A stretch of DNA of 28,455 nucleotides, taken from positions 7,975,886 through 8,004,340 of the forward strand of contig NC_045144.1 of NCBI RefSeq assembly GCF_008831285.2. The letters are read 5' to 3'. This document shows, piece by piece, positions 10,441 through 21,847 of this stretch. The notes below the pieces were generated by a model. That model ran no database searches. It saw only the letters and a program-made list of their open reading frames with translations, and was not told the origin of the DNA. The DNA comes from Nymphaea colorata (Eukaryota > Streptophyta > Magnoliopsida > Nymphaeales > Nymphaeaceae). The number at the start of each line of letters is the position of its first letter. The stretch's first letter is position 1. Made by a program: the position numbers and the translations under genes.

Positions 10441-11850
10441 AGCATACTCGGCAAGATTTTAAAAACAGGCAATTTAACCATTTGAGTTCTTCAATAGATC
10501 TTCCTTAATCAATTTTTGAAAAAAAAAAAAAATCATGGCGTATGTATTTGATGACCTAAGTCAATTTAAACTATTTTAAAATTGAAAAAGTGAAGAATAG
10601 GGAAATGCAAAAAATTATCCTAGCTCTGGTACCAATATTTACCACATTGATTCATAGGTTAAATATCAAATATCATACATAATCAATTCTTTTTTTCAAG
10701 AATTAAGTATTATTATTATATATTAAGAAGATATGTTCTAAAAACACAATCTTCTTCTCACCAGATACCATCAAATTGACACATATTATGGATTGCTTGT
10801 GCACCTCAATGTCAAGAGGCAAAAATAAATATAATATGGGTTAATGAACTCAGGTTATTTGCAGCTAAAATTGGCAAAAGCCCGTTATTCTTACTTGGAT
10901 TCAGGTGTTTTGATTATCGTGCCAGTTTATTTGAAACTACAAAGTTAAGAAATGAAGATAAGATCTTTGTGTGAGTTGGAGGATATTCCCCAGTTGAGAG
11001 ATTTGAAACCATCATCGTGCTCCCTAGGGTCTAGGATTGCGTTGGTTCCTGGGTAGGACCCTGCGCTATACATTAGCTAGTAAATTGCCTTCTTCCTTGT
11101 TGTCGTAAGAAGTGCATAGCGCTCATGCAACTCGAACCAATGACCAACTGCCTACCAACCACTGGCCCAAGTCTGTGTTGAATGCTTTTTAGAGAGCAAT
11201 GTTGGTATCTACTCTTACATAATTAATTGTCCACAAAAATGATGAACACTGCCTATATTGCGGTCGCAGATTCTTGAAGTTTTTAAGAAAGAAGGCACTA
11301 AAGGGGGCCTGAATTGTAAATAAGTATATAATTATTATTCACCGCAACAACTACATTATAATGATGTACCTATGAGGGCACTAAATATTACTAGCAATGC
11401 ATTAAACTTGTATAAAGAAATTATGAGGCATGACGTGGGGAAGAATCCAAACGTCCCTATGACATAACTATTCGTATGGTTAGGGTGATGCTAGAACAGT
11501 CATCTTTTCTCATGATCAAGTGCACATAATAATTAGATTGTCTCTACCCATTAAAGGAACAAAAAAAGAAAAAAAAAAACTCGTGAGTTCAATTTTTTTT
11601 TTCCAAAAAGTGGCTTCTTTTTTTTTTTTTAAGAGAGAGAACATGGTGGAAAGAGAGAGGGACAAGTACAGGTTCACTTAGCCTCCATAATCGCATCCTT
11701 AATCCCAAGTTTAACATTCCTAAATACCATCAAAATAACACTTTCTAAAATTTGAACTAAAGATGTGATTATAGCATGCCATCCAACCCAACCAGTTGCA
11801 CTACTCATCAGAGAGATATATATTGGAAGAAGACATAATTAGGTAACTTA
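10441..11850. other. Gene-poor stretch, no recognised gene
   Basis: AT-rich sequence with poly(A)/poly(T) runs near 10520, 11560 and 11620. No ORF reaches the length or composition of a coding exon. Confidence 0.4.
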
Positions 11851-11857
11851 CTTAGAC

Positions 11858-11960
11858 CCTTGCGAACATTGGTAAATATTTTTATTGACGTCCTGCATAA
11901 TTAACCTTTACCGACATCCTTACGAACATTGGTAAATATTTTTATCGAACACTCAATTGA
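11858..11960. repeat. Tandem duplication, 60-bp period, with TTACCGAC motifs
   Basis: The phrase GCGAACATTGGTAAATATTT at about 11862 recurs with one change at about 11922, exactly 60 bases later. The unit includes TTTACCGACAT, and an inverse form, ACGTCGGTAAA, follows at about 11953. The TTACCGACGT word in both orientations resembles subterminal repeats of plant DNA transposons, so this may be one end of a decayed element. Confidence 0.7.
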
Positions 11961-12249
11961 ACGTCGGTAAAAATTGTATTGAATCCCCATGATTTTATTG
12001 AATTGAAGAAAGATTAACAAAGAATACATAGAAATTAAGGATACACAGAAAGAATTCAAACAAGCATTATATATCATCATCGATACATTTTCACCATTCG
12101 ATTTGAGGAAGAATTTACATTAATATTATGCATCGTGATGGATTAACTCTCTGTTGGGTTGTTAGTTGACATTGATTTCCAAACCTTGACCTTCCACCCT
12201 CCTCTTAATTTCTCCTTGATGCATGTTCAATTTCTCCACCAACTTGTTC

Positions 12250-13130
12250 TAATGGGATTTTGTTTGAATCCCAAAAATGGGGAGTCAGATTTATCTGATT
12301 ATGACTTCAATTAATCCGGTCCAACTACTCGGATTTTATAAACGGATTTACATGATCCGACTAATTACTAATCAAAATCACATTTAGGATGCAATTTTCC
12401 AATTCTTAATCTGAATCGTAAACGGATCTAATTAATCTCATATCCGACAACAACTCCAATCTAATTAAATTTATATATGTTGGATCATAAGTTCCAATGT
12501 AAGGAAATAGATAACAGAACTTATAGCTGGGAAATCATGTGCTTAACCTAAACATAGAAGGGAAATAAAAGAATAGTGATATTAACTGCTAGTTTTGAAG
12601 ATCAACTGCCAAGATTAGGCCAAATGAAGGACATGTGATCACATGCTGATGGTGCTATACCTAGTTCATATATGTTCTTTAATAAATTTGAATCAACTGT
12701 GATGTGAATGAACTTGCAAGAAGTGGTAGCAATAATATTGGTTCCCCATAATTGGCCTATACTGCATGGGTTTGGGGAATATAAAAATGAATATGAAACA
12801 ATTACTTGTCATCTTCATGAATTATTGGGTTAGGTATATAATGCACCAAATTTAATGCACCAAATTTGAGTTAAGGACAAGCTTCTCTCCATGTGGGGAA
12901 TATGCTGCTTTGTTATATCCATTCCCATCTCTAACAAGAAAGATTCTACAGAAGGTCCCAGTCTGTCTAGGCCTCAAATGATGGCTGATGGTTCAGGAGT
13001 GTTTGGAACTGGATCTGGATTTGGGGAGGATGTCAATAGATCTAGTGACATCTAAAATTTGATCCAAATATGACCCCGCATTAATCAGTCGGATCTATAT
13101 ATTAAGTAGCAAACTGGACCTGCTAAATAC
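12250..13130. repeat. Scattered ATCCG/CGGAT-rich repeat sequence
   Basis: Two patches (about 12290-12470 and 13010-13130) are rich in CGGATTT, ATCCGAC and GGATCTGG words. The second contains GGATGTCAATAGATCT, matching the terminus of the element at 5314-5764. These are probably diverged relatives of that hAT-type MITE, without definable ends. Confidence 0.4.
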
Positions 13131-13171
13131 TGGATCACATGCAAAGCTTGCATGGGATCTTCATTAAGTAG

Positions 13172-13300
13172 CGTCGCATCCAAGATCAGATTATAATGGC
13201 CAATAAAATGATTGAGAAACTCTCTTCAAGCAAGCAAAAGTCTGTCTGTATTAAGCTTGATCTGTTTAAGGCTTATGACAAAGTTTTCTAGACTTCCATA
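13172..13300 (+). mobile_element. LINE (non-LTR retrotransposon) reverse-transcriptase fragment
   Basis: One plus-strand frame reads RRIQDQIIMANKMIEKL, a short spacer, then CIKLDLFKAYDKVF. This corresponds to the conserved reverse-transcriptase block of plant L1-type LINEs, where an R-I/Q-D-N/Q-I-x-x-A-x-E/K segment precedes a K-L-D-x-x-K-A-Y-D-R/K-V motif with a catalytic aspartate. A TAG stop follows KVF and the flanks are non-coding, so only about 40 codons remain. It is a relic. Confidence 0.75.
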
Positions 13301-13304
13301 GTCA

Positions 13305-13640
13305 CAAAAAACGTGTTATTTTTGAAAAAAAAAACGTGAAAAAATGAAATGCATTTAAAATTAGAAAAAATTGCATTTTTTGAAAATCGTGGAAACTGAA
13401 AAAAAAAACATGTCTTTAATGCATTTTTAATGCGTTTTTTCACGTTCTTTTCACTTTTCATTTCATTTTTTTTATTTTTTAATGTTAAACAGTTTTTTTT
13501 TTCATTTTATATTTTTTGTTTTGTTGCAAATTTACTTATCTTTTGACTTCTATGTTATTATTTTCTTTCATTTTTAGTTTTTTTTTTTAATTAAAAAAAA
13601 TCTATTTTTTTCCTATTTTTCAAGTCCACTATATTATACC
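13305..13640. repeat. A/T low-complexity stretch with internal inverted repeat
   Basis: AAAACGTGAAAAAATGAAAT near 13330 is mirrored by TGCGTTTTTTCACGTTCTTT near 13430, so the segment can fold into a stem. A long poly(T)/poly(A)-rich stretch follows to about 13640. It may be a foldback element or just low-complexity DNA. Confidence 0.5.
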
Positions 13641-13649
13641 CGAGAAAAA

Positions 13650-15300
13650 CTTTGCATAATATACTTGACTTGACTTGGCTTCCACTAGAAATGAATCAAT
13701 CTTACTATGCTTTGTGTTAAATTTGTGTCTTTCTCCGTTTCTCCGTGCTAGTGAATGCCATTGAAGGTCAGCCTTTTAATTCTAAAAGAGGCCTAAGCCT
13801 TTTATTATTATTTTTTTTTACCAGGGGCTAACTAAAAAAATTCAAAAATATGAGTGGTAAATGTTTTCTATTTTTTATTTTTTTTACCACTGTATTGGTT
13901 GTAAATTGAGGCACTACCATGTGGGTAAAAGATAAGGGGGGTGGGATCGTAGTAGGGTACCCCTTTTGTTCATTACGAAGACAAATTTTGAGGGACAACC
14001 TGTCCGAGAATCAGGACTCCTTGTCCTGAACATCTATGCCTCCTTCTCCCCTTTAATTTATTTCTTTGTTGGTATATTCTTTTTGGCTATAGTATTCTTT
14101 ATTCTTTGGCAACAGAATGGACAGTAAATCTTCTCTCCCCTCGATGCTATGCGACAAAAACTTTGGAAAAGGTAAAGTGAAATTGATAGAACCTTTCAAC
14201 TGGTCGAGGGCATTTTATATAAAAAGAACATTTTGTTGTTAAAACACATATATTCTGATAACACAATGTTCTTCTCATTCGAAGAACAAATTATGTTCAT
14301 ATTTGATCGTTAAATCTAGGAAGAACACTAAATTACACCATGTTCCTTGAAATATGAATACAGTGTCTTTGGATTGCATTTCTTGACAGCATGTATTCCA
14401 TGCCTTGGTGCCAGTTCATTCGGGTCCATGCAAGGTGCCAGCTTTTGGTCACTATTTTATGTATGTCCTAATGAAATTACGTTATCATTCCCAAACAACC
14501 CGTTGGACGTTTCAAGAATACGTCTACATAGATTCATGAATGCCGAGTTCTAATGTTTCATTCATGACAGATTGGGACAAAACATTTACCACAACAAGTC
14601 ACTCTGTTGGCTCGATGAGAACAGTTTGGTAACGACAGTGAGGCCTTTTGTGAATGGCACGGCTATCAGAAGCATATCAGACGCTATGGTGCTGGATTGT
14701 TAGAAGCTAAAGCATGTGAAACTCAATTCACTGGAGTACTGGATCAATAAAAGAATCAGATTCTCACCAAAATGAAGCTAGAAGAAGTGGTTCAGAGTTC
14801 CCCTCTCAAATCTGCTAGTCGTGGGAAAGAAGGTGCGAAGCTTGATCGTGCGGAGAAGATAAGTGGCGATCGGTTTCTCAACGAGGGGGGCACAGACACA
14901 CAAGTGGTCGGAATCCTTACTGTCCTTTACAATGACCACAGATCCAACCGATCTACAGCCCAACATCGAGTGATGATATTAATAAATAACAATATATGTC
15001 ACCGGTGCAGCTCTTAGCATAACCTAGCATGTTTGCTAACCCCAGCTTGGCAAAGTTGGATTAAAGTTTAACCAATCTCAAGATCATTCATAATCTCATA
15101 GAGCCTCTGGTTGCCAATCAATGGCTTCCATCCACTTCTCGACATGCAAAAGACTTCTCCTTCCCCCGGCTCTGAATGAAAACGTAATCAGCCTAATCTG
15201 GAGGCTTGTGTATATGACCAGGATAAGTCTCATCATGCAGAATCAATTAACCCCTAGGACAAAAATCCGACACTGGACGTCCCAAATTCTGCATTCATTC
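13650..15300. other. Intergenic stretch without recognised genes
   Basis: Several ORFs of 60-80 codons occur (for example at 14347 and 14772) but none carries a recognisable motif. The right part lies downstream of the NusB-like gene. Confidence 0.4.
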
Positions 15301-15595
15301 AAGTTCAGTTAATTTAAAGGAAAAAAGCAGGACGGTAAACTATTCTGACACCTGAGGCGTAACTTCCGTTAAACCTGAGGCATATCTTAAGATAACATGG
15401 AAGTACTGTTCTTTTTGAAGGAGTGAGTTCGATATAAGCAGCAACCAAAGGAACACGGAGATTCCAAACATAAACTAGTTTAAGAAGGCACAGTAAGAAC
15501 CTTGGGATACAAAATCTTACATTCCTCAGCTCTATACTAAGTTAACCTGGATAGCCGCAAACATGCTCTACAAGTTGATAATATTGGGCGGGGGT

Positions 15596-15602
15596 AGAGA
15601 GA

Positions 15603-15658
<56 letters not shown>
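15596..15658. repeat. (GA)n microsatellite downstream of the NusB-like gene
   Basis: About 60 bases of GA with one early G interruption. It starts about 60 bases beyond the stop codon of the minus-strand NusB-like gene and would read as a CU tract in its 3' untranslated region. Confidence 0.95.
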
Positions 15659-15659
<1 letters not shown>

Positions 15660-15718
15660 AAAACTAACATAATCCAGATCAAAATAGGTGACACTTGAGA
15701 ATTACTCCAGCAACGTCA

Positions 15719-18713
15719 TCAACAGATCAGGAGTTCGCACTGACTCGTGGGCTGTTTTCCCATGTGCTCTTTGACAAAAGTCCTGAGGCATCCATTGATG
15801 AACCGAGGAGCAGAACCATCACAGAATCGTTTTGCAAGATCAACAGACTACACCACAAAGACATGACGGTAAGAAGCTAAGAAATTCACACCAAAAATTC
15901 TGAACAGTAACAATTATGTGCAAGTAATAATATAAATTGCTAGTACAGTTCACTGATCCATTACTCTCCGTTTGTTGAAGAGAGACAACTTAGTTTGTAT
16001 GTGATTAGATGAATTAGTGATGCTTTTCCCGATGGTCACGATCAACATCAGAAGTGCGTTAAAATGATTAGATGCCCACAAAGTCACAGCTTACCTCATT
16101 TAGAACAATTTGATGGCGTGTTCCTAGCATGGCTATTTCTGCCATTGCTATGTGTAATATGCAGAGCTCCAGTATTCTTCTACCAGGTTGATTCTAAATG
16201 ACAAGCACATCAGTCTACATAAACAAAAATGTAAGCAAAATGTAACTTCTCAAAACAACCTAGGGCACAAAAACACTCAATACAACGACTATCTAGAACC
16301 TATAGGTAGAGAAACATGGTTTACGGAATAGCTAATAATTGACATCTTTTTCCTTCTTTTCAGTAGAAAATGATAACTAGATGAACCCTTTATAAAAGCA
16401 CAAAAAAAAGGTTTGGTCTACTATGTATCCTCAATTTCTCCCTACATCATGCAAAGCCACTTGAAGTCTTTGTACAGAATCATGTGTTTTCTTCTTTTCC
16501 AGTAGAAATTGATAACTACAGTGACTCCTTAACAAAAACAGAAGAAACTAAAAAAAGGCACGGTCTACAATATATCCTCAATTTCACCCATGTCAAGCAA
16601 AGTTTGAATTCTGCAAAACTAGACCCAGCGAGCGAGAGAGCGCACAAGAGAGAGAGTCCTTTACAAGTTACAACAGCACAAGAAGAACCTAACAGAGACT
16701 TGGTCTACTAGCCTCAAGTTCACATGTGTCAAGCAACGTCACCTAAAGTCTTTATACAGGATTCTTAAAAGCTAGACTAAGAGAAAGAGAGAACCTTCCA
16801 ACTTGCTGGAGTAACTTTATCCATGACCTGCACATGATGATCCCATCTTTCTAAAACTGCTTCCAGAAGTCTTTCTGAATACCTGCAAAGCATTTCAGAG
16901 AAACATTATTAACTCCTGAAACATAATATGCTAGTGGATCAACCAAACAAAAAACCAGAAAAGAACAATTCTCTTTCATAGTTGAAGCAAAAACTAAGTA
17001 TTCCTTTATGTGATAGTGTGGTGCATTGACTAATAAAATTTTGTGTTGGTCCAACATTACACCATGCAAGTAAAACGTTTATGACATAGAATGATAGGCA
17101 CCATGCTATTATGACCGGAGCCTCTTACTGATAGTTAATCTAAAAAAACTAAAAGGTATAGAAACTAACCTTAAAACGTGTTTGCTGTACACCAACTTCG
17201 GCGGCGCTGAAAGGACTTCTTTTTCTGAAGCATTCAGAACATCCAATAGATTATCATTTAACAATACATGATAAGTTTGTCTAAGTTTACCAATATTATT
17301 GATAGGGCATGTATAACAATTAACCAAAAAACCATGTAGCTTGAAATGATCAATAACTCCTGCTCTTCTGCTTCAGTTTGAGCTACAACAGGTTCCCCAC
17401 TAAAATTCATATGGTCATAATCAAGCAAGGAAGCTCCATTGAACACACAGACAGGATCTGAGATGGTAAAGCAAAAAGTAATGAGAAAATTGGAGGAAGC
17501 TAGCAAACCTTCTTCATGCAAAGAACAACAGGAAGCATCACGTGGATAATAGAGATTATTTGAAAAGACATTCAGCTAAAATTTGTTGTAGCAGTAAATC
17601 TTAAAGTATAAGATTCAAGCATCGTGTGATAAATTAACTAAAAGAGTACCAACAGGTACCTCAAATTTTAGTGCACATGACCTGAAAGACGTAAAAAAGA
17701 TATATTTGCTGAACAAGTTTGCTTGTTATTCTAATGTTTTTGGATCCATAATAAGCTTATCAAGTTGCTGAATTTTCGAAAGTTGACCCGTAATTTATTG
17801 AATGTATGCATGTCTGCCGTTTTCCGGAATAAGTGACCTATGTTTTCCATTGGCCGCCAGTTTTTTACACAACTTGTTTATCAGTTTCACACAATTTACA
17901 TATCACTTGCTAATGATTCCTCGTACTTTTTTCCTCTTCTTTCAATTTCATGATCTTCTAAAAATTTGAACTAACCAGCTCTTCACTCCGATCCTCATCC
18001 TGGTCCTCCTTTCATTGCAGCAATACTCTTGCTATTGAAGTTAGATTGCAAAACTTGTGGAGTATGGATATAGTAGTCAACACAACAGATCAAATCAAGG
18101 GAGATTGTTTTGCTTGGAAAGTTTATCATGTGTAATACGTTTTATATGCTCTTCTTTCTCGCTATTCTACAAAGAAATTGCTGTTAAAAATATCCTCTCC
18201 GAATATTCAACTCGGATGCCAGTAATAAGAACTCAGGAAGAACAAGAACTAACTAATACAGTAAGATGAAAGACGACTAAAAAGCATGTGAACTCTTGGC
18301 TCACTAAACCAGTTGCCCTCTCATCTCATCTATTAATCTTTGTCTGGCAAGAGCGAGAAAAATCTTTGTCAAGCATAAGAGGAAAATGGAACTTCCTTAC
18401 CTCTTTTCGCATTCACCCTCTTCTCGAACAGACGAACGGGATCCGACCCTTCTAAACAGGAAGCATAAAGAATTAACCTGCAAGATAACCATCAAAACAT
18501 CAACTCCCACCACTAAAATCGAGCCTTCGACAATAACAAGGAACCCACAGATGAAAGGTGTAGTCATTACAGAGACAACTCCCGGGCGGCGCGAGGGCTG
18601 GAAAACCGGCCAAACTAACGGCTCTCGACTTCTGAATTTCGGCAACGAAAGGCTCTTCTACAGCTCCTTCTTCGACCATGAGGGTAGGAGTGGAAGTCGG
18701 AGATACTACACAT
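15719..18713 (-). CDS. NusB-domain protein gene (plastid antitermination-factor-like), 7 exons, exon 1 frame broken
   Basis: Minus-strand exons: 18571-18713 (5' limit uncertain), 18401-18477, 17358-17457, 17170-17280, 16795-16882, 16095-16193 and 15719-15847. All introns are GT-AG and every junction joins in phase. Landmarks in order: SSPRAARELSL, LILYASCLEGSDPVRLFEKR, SLLDYDHMNFSGEPV, EVLSAPPKLVYSKHVLR, DKVTPASWK, GRRILELCILHIAMAEIAM, GTRHQIVLNE and SVDLAKRFCDGSAPR. These match the plant NusB-domain protein typified by Arabidopsis At4g26370, a probable organellar RNA-binding factor related to bacterial NusB. One base is missing at about 18615: the upstream frame (MVEEGAVEEPFVAEIQKSRAV, ATG at 18679) shifts into FGRFSSPRAAREL where family members have a lysine-type residue, and in the downstream frame the site reads TAG (18615-18617). 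Restoring one base gives 238 codons including stop. No convincing transit-peptide exon is visible. It is either a recent pseudogene or a gene with a sequencing error. Confidence 0.85.
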
Positions 18714-18800
18714 GAGTAGAGAGTTTAGAAGTTGAATTAAACATTTGAATTCTAAAAGCAACAATGTTTAATAAGTGAGTACATGGAGAACAATTTTAGG

Positions 18801-18902
18801 AGTATTTCAATGTTGTAAGTGAGAGCTAAAACTCTTCTTCTTCCCTATCTTACAAGAGTATTTCAATGTTGCAAGTGAGAGCTAAAACTCTTCTTCTTCC
18901 CT
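18801..18902. repeat. Tandem duplication in the NusB leader, two 46-bp copies, 56-bp period
   Basis: Copy 1 (18801-18846) and copy 2 (18857-18902) both start AGTATTTCAATGTTG and end TCTTCTTCTTCCCT. They differ at one position. They lie just upstream of the NusB-like coding region, and the second touches the candidate TATA box. Confidence 0.95.
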
Positions 18903-18908
18903 TTATAG
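18901..18908 (-). promoter_or_regulatory. Candidate TATA box for the NusB-like gene
   Basis: CTATAAAG on the minus strand, about 190 bases upstream of the first ATG at 18713. A purine-rich GAA repeat (the duplicated segment) follows on the gene strand. Position and sequence are suitable, but TATA-like words are common in AT-rich plant DNA. Confidence 0.3.
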
Positions 18909-19530
18909 TTCAAGGTTGAATGGATGCATCCATAAGCTTTGATTTTATTTCTACACATTTTTTATGTGATTTTAAATTTTTTTTTTCAGAACTAAATTTA
19001 TTAAGATTCACATGAAAATTTAAATTAAGCAGGACACTTTATATGTAATTCTTTCGTCCAAGGAAGGGTAAAACCGTAATTTTATGTGCATTTCGTGAGA
19101 ATTTTATGGTATCATATTTTCATCAAATAAAAAAATTATTATTATTTAAACATTAATTATTTATTTGAATTTTAACAGTACATTCAAAATAATAATTGGA
19201 ACGGCTTTAACAAGTATAGGCATCATTCCAAGTAGAGGTAAATAAGGAATATAGTCGGACTCGGAACCGCAGGAGCGGTCGGGCATACCCAGACGGTAAT
19301 TAGATCCAGATCCGCATGCATGACGCATCGTCCCGCCACCGCCATTTCTAAAGTCTGAAAACCCGCGTCCCAGCGACGCATTGTTGAGAACTTCTTTTCG
19401 ATCTCAATCTCGGCCACCTTCCTCAACCGGAGTCTCTCTACTCTCCGGCGCGGCTGCTCCGAGTTCACGATCTCACCGGTTACAACGTCGTTTCGCTCCT
19501 TTTAGGTCGACCAGCTAGAGAAGAGACGGA
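18909..19530. promoter_or_regulatory. Divergent intergenic region between NusB-like and ING-like genes
   Basis: The left half is very AT-rich. The right part (about 19250-19530) is clearly more GC-rich, with CGG/CCG words, as expected of the 5' leader of the ING-like gene. No coding exon is visible. The two flanking genes point away from each other, so this stretch should hold both promoters. Confidence 0.5.
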
Positions 19531-20689
19531 ATGGCCATCCCAAGGGCGGGCGTCTTCTTGAACGACTACCTCGAATGTAAAATAAGCCATAATTCCTCTC
19601 CGCACCTCTCTAAATCAGGACTTTCGAAATATTTGGAACTATTTTTCTCGTTTTCGTAATCTTTATTTCTTAGTGTTTTCCCCTGTTCTTTGCGTTGCCA
19701 GATTCGAGCACACTGCGGAGGCTACTCAACAACATGCGAGAATTGGACGAGAGATCGCAGGGTACAAGTTTCGACACAGAACACAAATGAATTCGGTTGT
19801 TCTAGGGGTTCTAAACTTTAGTTTGTTCTGCTCTTCATGGAGATCATTTTACGCATTTATTTTTATTTTTTGGACTTTTCAGCCATGATTAATCAGAGTA
19901 TGGAGCAAACTAAATACTGCCTCGGCCTCTTTTCTCAAAGTAATAAGAAAGGGCACCCTGAGGACGATGAATTCATCGAGAAGATGAAGAAGGAGATCGA
20001 AGCGAACCAGGAGAACGCGTTGAGCCTCTGCACGGAGAAAGTTCTGCTGGCTAAACAGGCCTATGATCTCGTAAATCTGCTTTCTTCGAGAACTTGCTTC
20101 CGTTAATTCTGTTCCTGCGTCCAGTAATGTGGTCCGTTTATGCAAGCTTTTGCTTCTGCTAGCAATTAAAACCGTCTCATTCCTCTACACTAGGTGGACT
20201 TGGTCTGATAAACATTTCTTTCCCTTTTTCTTCTCTACTGTTATCTGATTCTAGTTATGGTTTAAAACGACTTTATAAATCAATCGAAGGAAGCTTGATG
20301 AAAATGAGATATAGTTGGAAACAGGATTGGTAGACAAATTGGAGAAAGCTTGGAGTCAGTGGGATACTCTGGGAAGATGCTTAAGTGAATGTAGATACTG
20401 GCTCACACCTGTAGAGGAAGTATAGGATATATGCAACCCTTATTTTGTTACAACATCACAACTGAAAATCTGTTTTGTTTCTGACTATGTTATTAATGTC
20501 GACATGATTCATTATCAGCGGCATGTGTGTTGTTGGTGAGTTGATAAAATGCAGTCATGATTTGATAAAATGATGGTGAAGCTAGGAATTGTCCAAGCCT
20601 CTCTAAAGCTTCCACTTAGTATGCAATTTGCCTACAACAAACTAATGCAAATATGTAACGTTTTCTCCATATAATTTACAGCTGATATA

Positions 20690-20739
<50 letters not shown>

Positions 20740-21015
20740 ATTGACTTCTGAAATGATATCATCGGGCTGTTGCTTGCAACATACAATTCTCTCTAATCAA
20801 CACTAATTGGGGCCTGGGGGTGTCTTATGTCTACATGAATACTTAATAGTTGGTATTCTGTATTAAAGCTATGACATGATGTCTCGTGACTGCAAACAGT
20901 TGAACACTGAAGAACTGACCCTTGATGTTGCCGGAATTGACTTTGTTGTAGATCGATAGTCAAATGAAACGCCTTGAAGAAGATCTTGGTCACTTTTCAG
21001 AAGACGTAAAGCAAG
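19531..21015 (+). CDS. ING2-like chromatin reader gene, N-terminal exons only (PHD finger absent)
   Basis: Exons: 19531-19576, 19702-19761, 19883-20070 and 20952-21015, all with GT-AG introns and matching phases, 119 codons plus one base. The protein starts [20 protein letters not shown]. It continues with [64 protein letters not shown] and [20 protein letters not shown]. This is the N-terminal ING domain, which in ING family proteins recruits histone acetyltransferase or deacetylase complexes; Arabidopsis ING2 (At1g54390) is the closest family member I recall. Full-length ING2 adds a basic linker and a C-terminal PHD finger that binds H3K4me3. No Cys4-His-Cys3 pattern or linker exon follows before the SINE1-like exon at 21848. 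The stretch before RRLL is also a few residues shorter than in the family. There are no stops or frameshifts in the four exons. The last donor can be joined in frame to the downstream SINE1-like exon. Confidence 0.85.
20692..20735. repeat. (TC)n microsatellite
   Basis: About 44 bases of CT repeat inside the third intron of the ING-like gene. Confidence 0.95.
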
Positions 21016-21847
21016 GTATGTTATTGAATTTTCTTTTGATGCATTACTCTTCAGTCCAACTTATAATGTTACTTTTTTAATTTCAAGGTCAAATGGTTCA
21101 TTTTGTCAACAAGCCGCCTTGAAGCATGATATGTCTGACTCGCTTATAGCAAATAAACTATCCACTTTTGCTTTATATGTACCTCAAAGAAATATCTTAT
21201 GAAACAAAGCAATATGGGAAAGGTAAGTGGCTATTGGACTCCTGAAGATAGAAAGTCAAGAGAATGGCAAACTTATGTAGCAGGAAAAAGATAGTTGTGC
21301 AAAACAATCACCAAAGGTTCTGTTTCAAACTTTGAGATGTGTGAGCTGGAACAGTTTATAAGATATGATTATGATTTATGATGGACAACCAAATTTGAAT
21401 GTATCTGAAGCTTAAGTAGTTTGAAAAGTTGTCTTAATCATTTACTTCCATTGTGAGTCTGGAATATCCTGTTCCATATGGCAGCATGTCACCTTATTAT
21501 TCATGGCTGACTCAATAGGATCTTTATGGCCACCAGGTAGTGTTGATTTTCACAAACAAAGACATATTTTCTTTGACTTTTATGTATTTTAGCCAAACAT
21601 ATGCGTACATTTACTGGGCTATGTGATTGTTTTGGCCTGCTGACATATTAACATTTTTAGCCACCTACTTTTTTCCCTAGCCAATCATTTTTGCCGTCAT
21701 GTCTGAATTTTTATTTTTTGCAATGTCATGAATGAGATCTAAACATATTTTTAATCGGTGATAGATTAGTTGATATTAATCTACACTTGACTAAATGACG
21801 CATATGATTCAGATTCTCACCGTGCTTTTGTTGGTCTGCTTCCGCAG
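21016..21847 (+). other. Spacer or intron between ING-like and SINE1-like exons
   Basis: 832 bases bounded by the GTATG donor of ING exon 4 and a pyrimidine-rich GCTTCCGCAG acceptor. No PHD-finger coding sequence, ING polyadenylation region or SINE1 promoter could be recognised. If used as one intron it fuses the two genes in frame. Confidence 0.5.

Noticed and set aside
14347-14553. 68-codon plus-strand ORF with hydrophobic N-terminal half
   Set aside because: No known motif, no supporting splice sites, and length within chance expectation.
18386-18715. 109-codon plus-strand ORF opposite NusB exons 1 and 2
   Set aside because: The minus strand carries spliced exons matching the NusB family in phase; this ORF is a shadow across exon and intron.
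19223-19468. 81-codon minus-strand ORF in the divergent intergenic region
   Set aside because: No motif or splice partners; the GC-rich leader of the ING-like gene explains the open frame.
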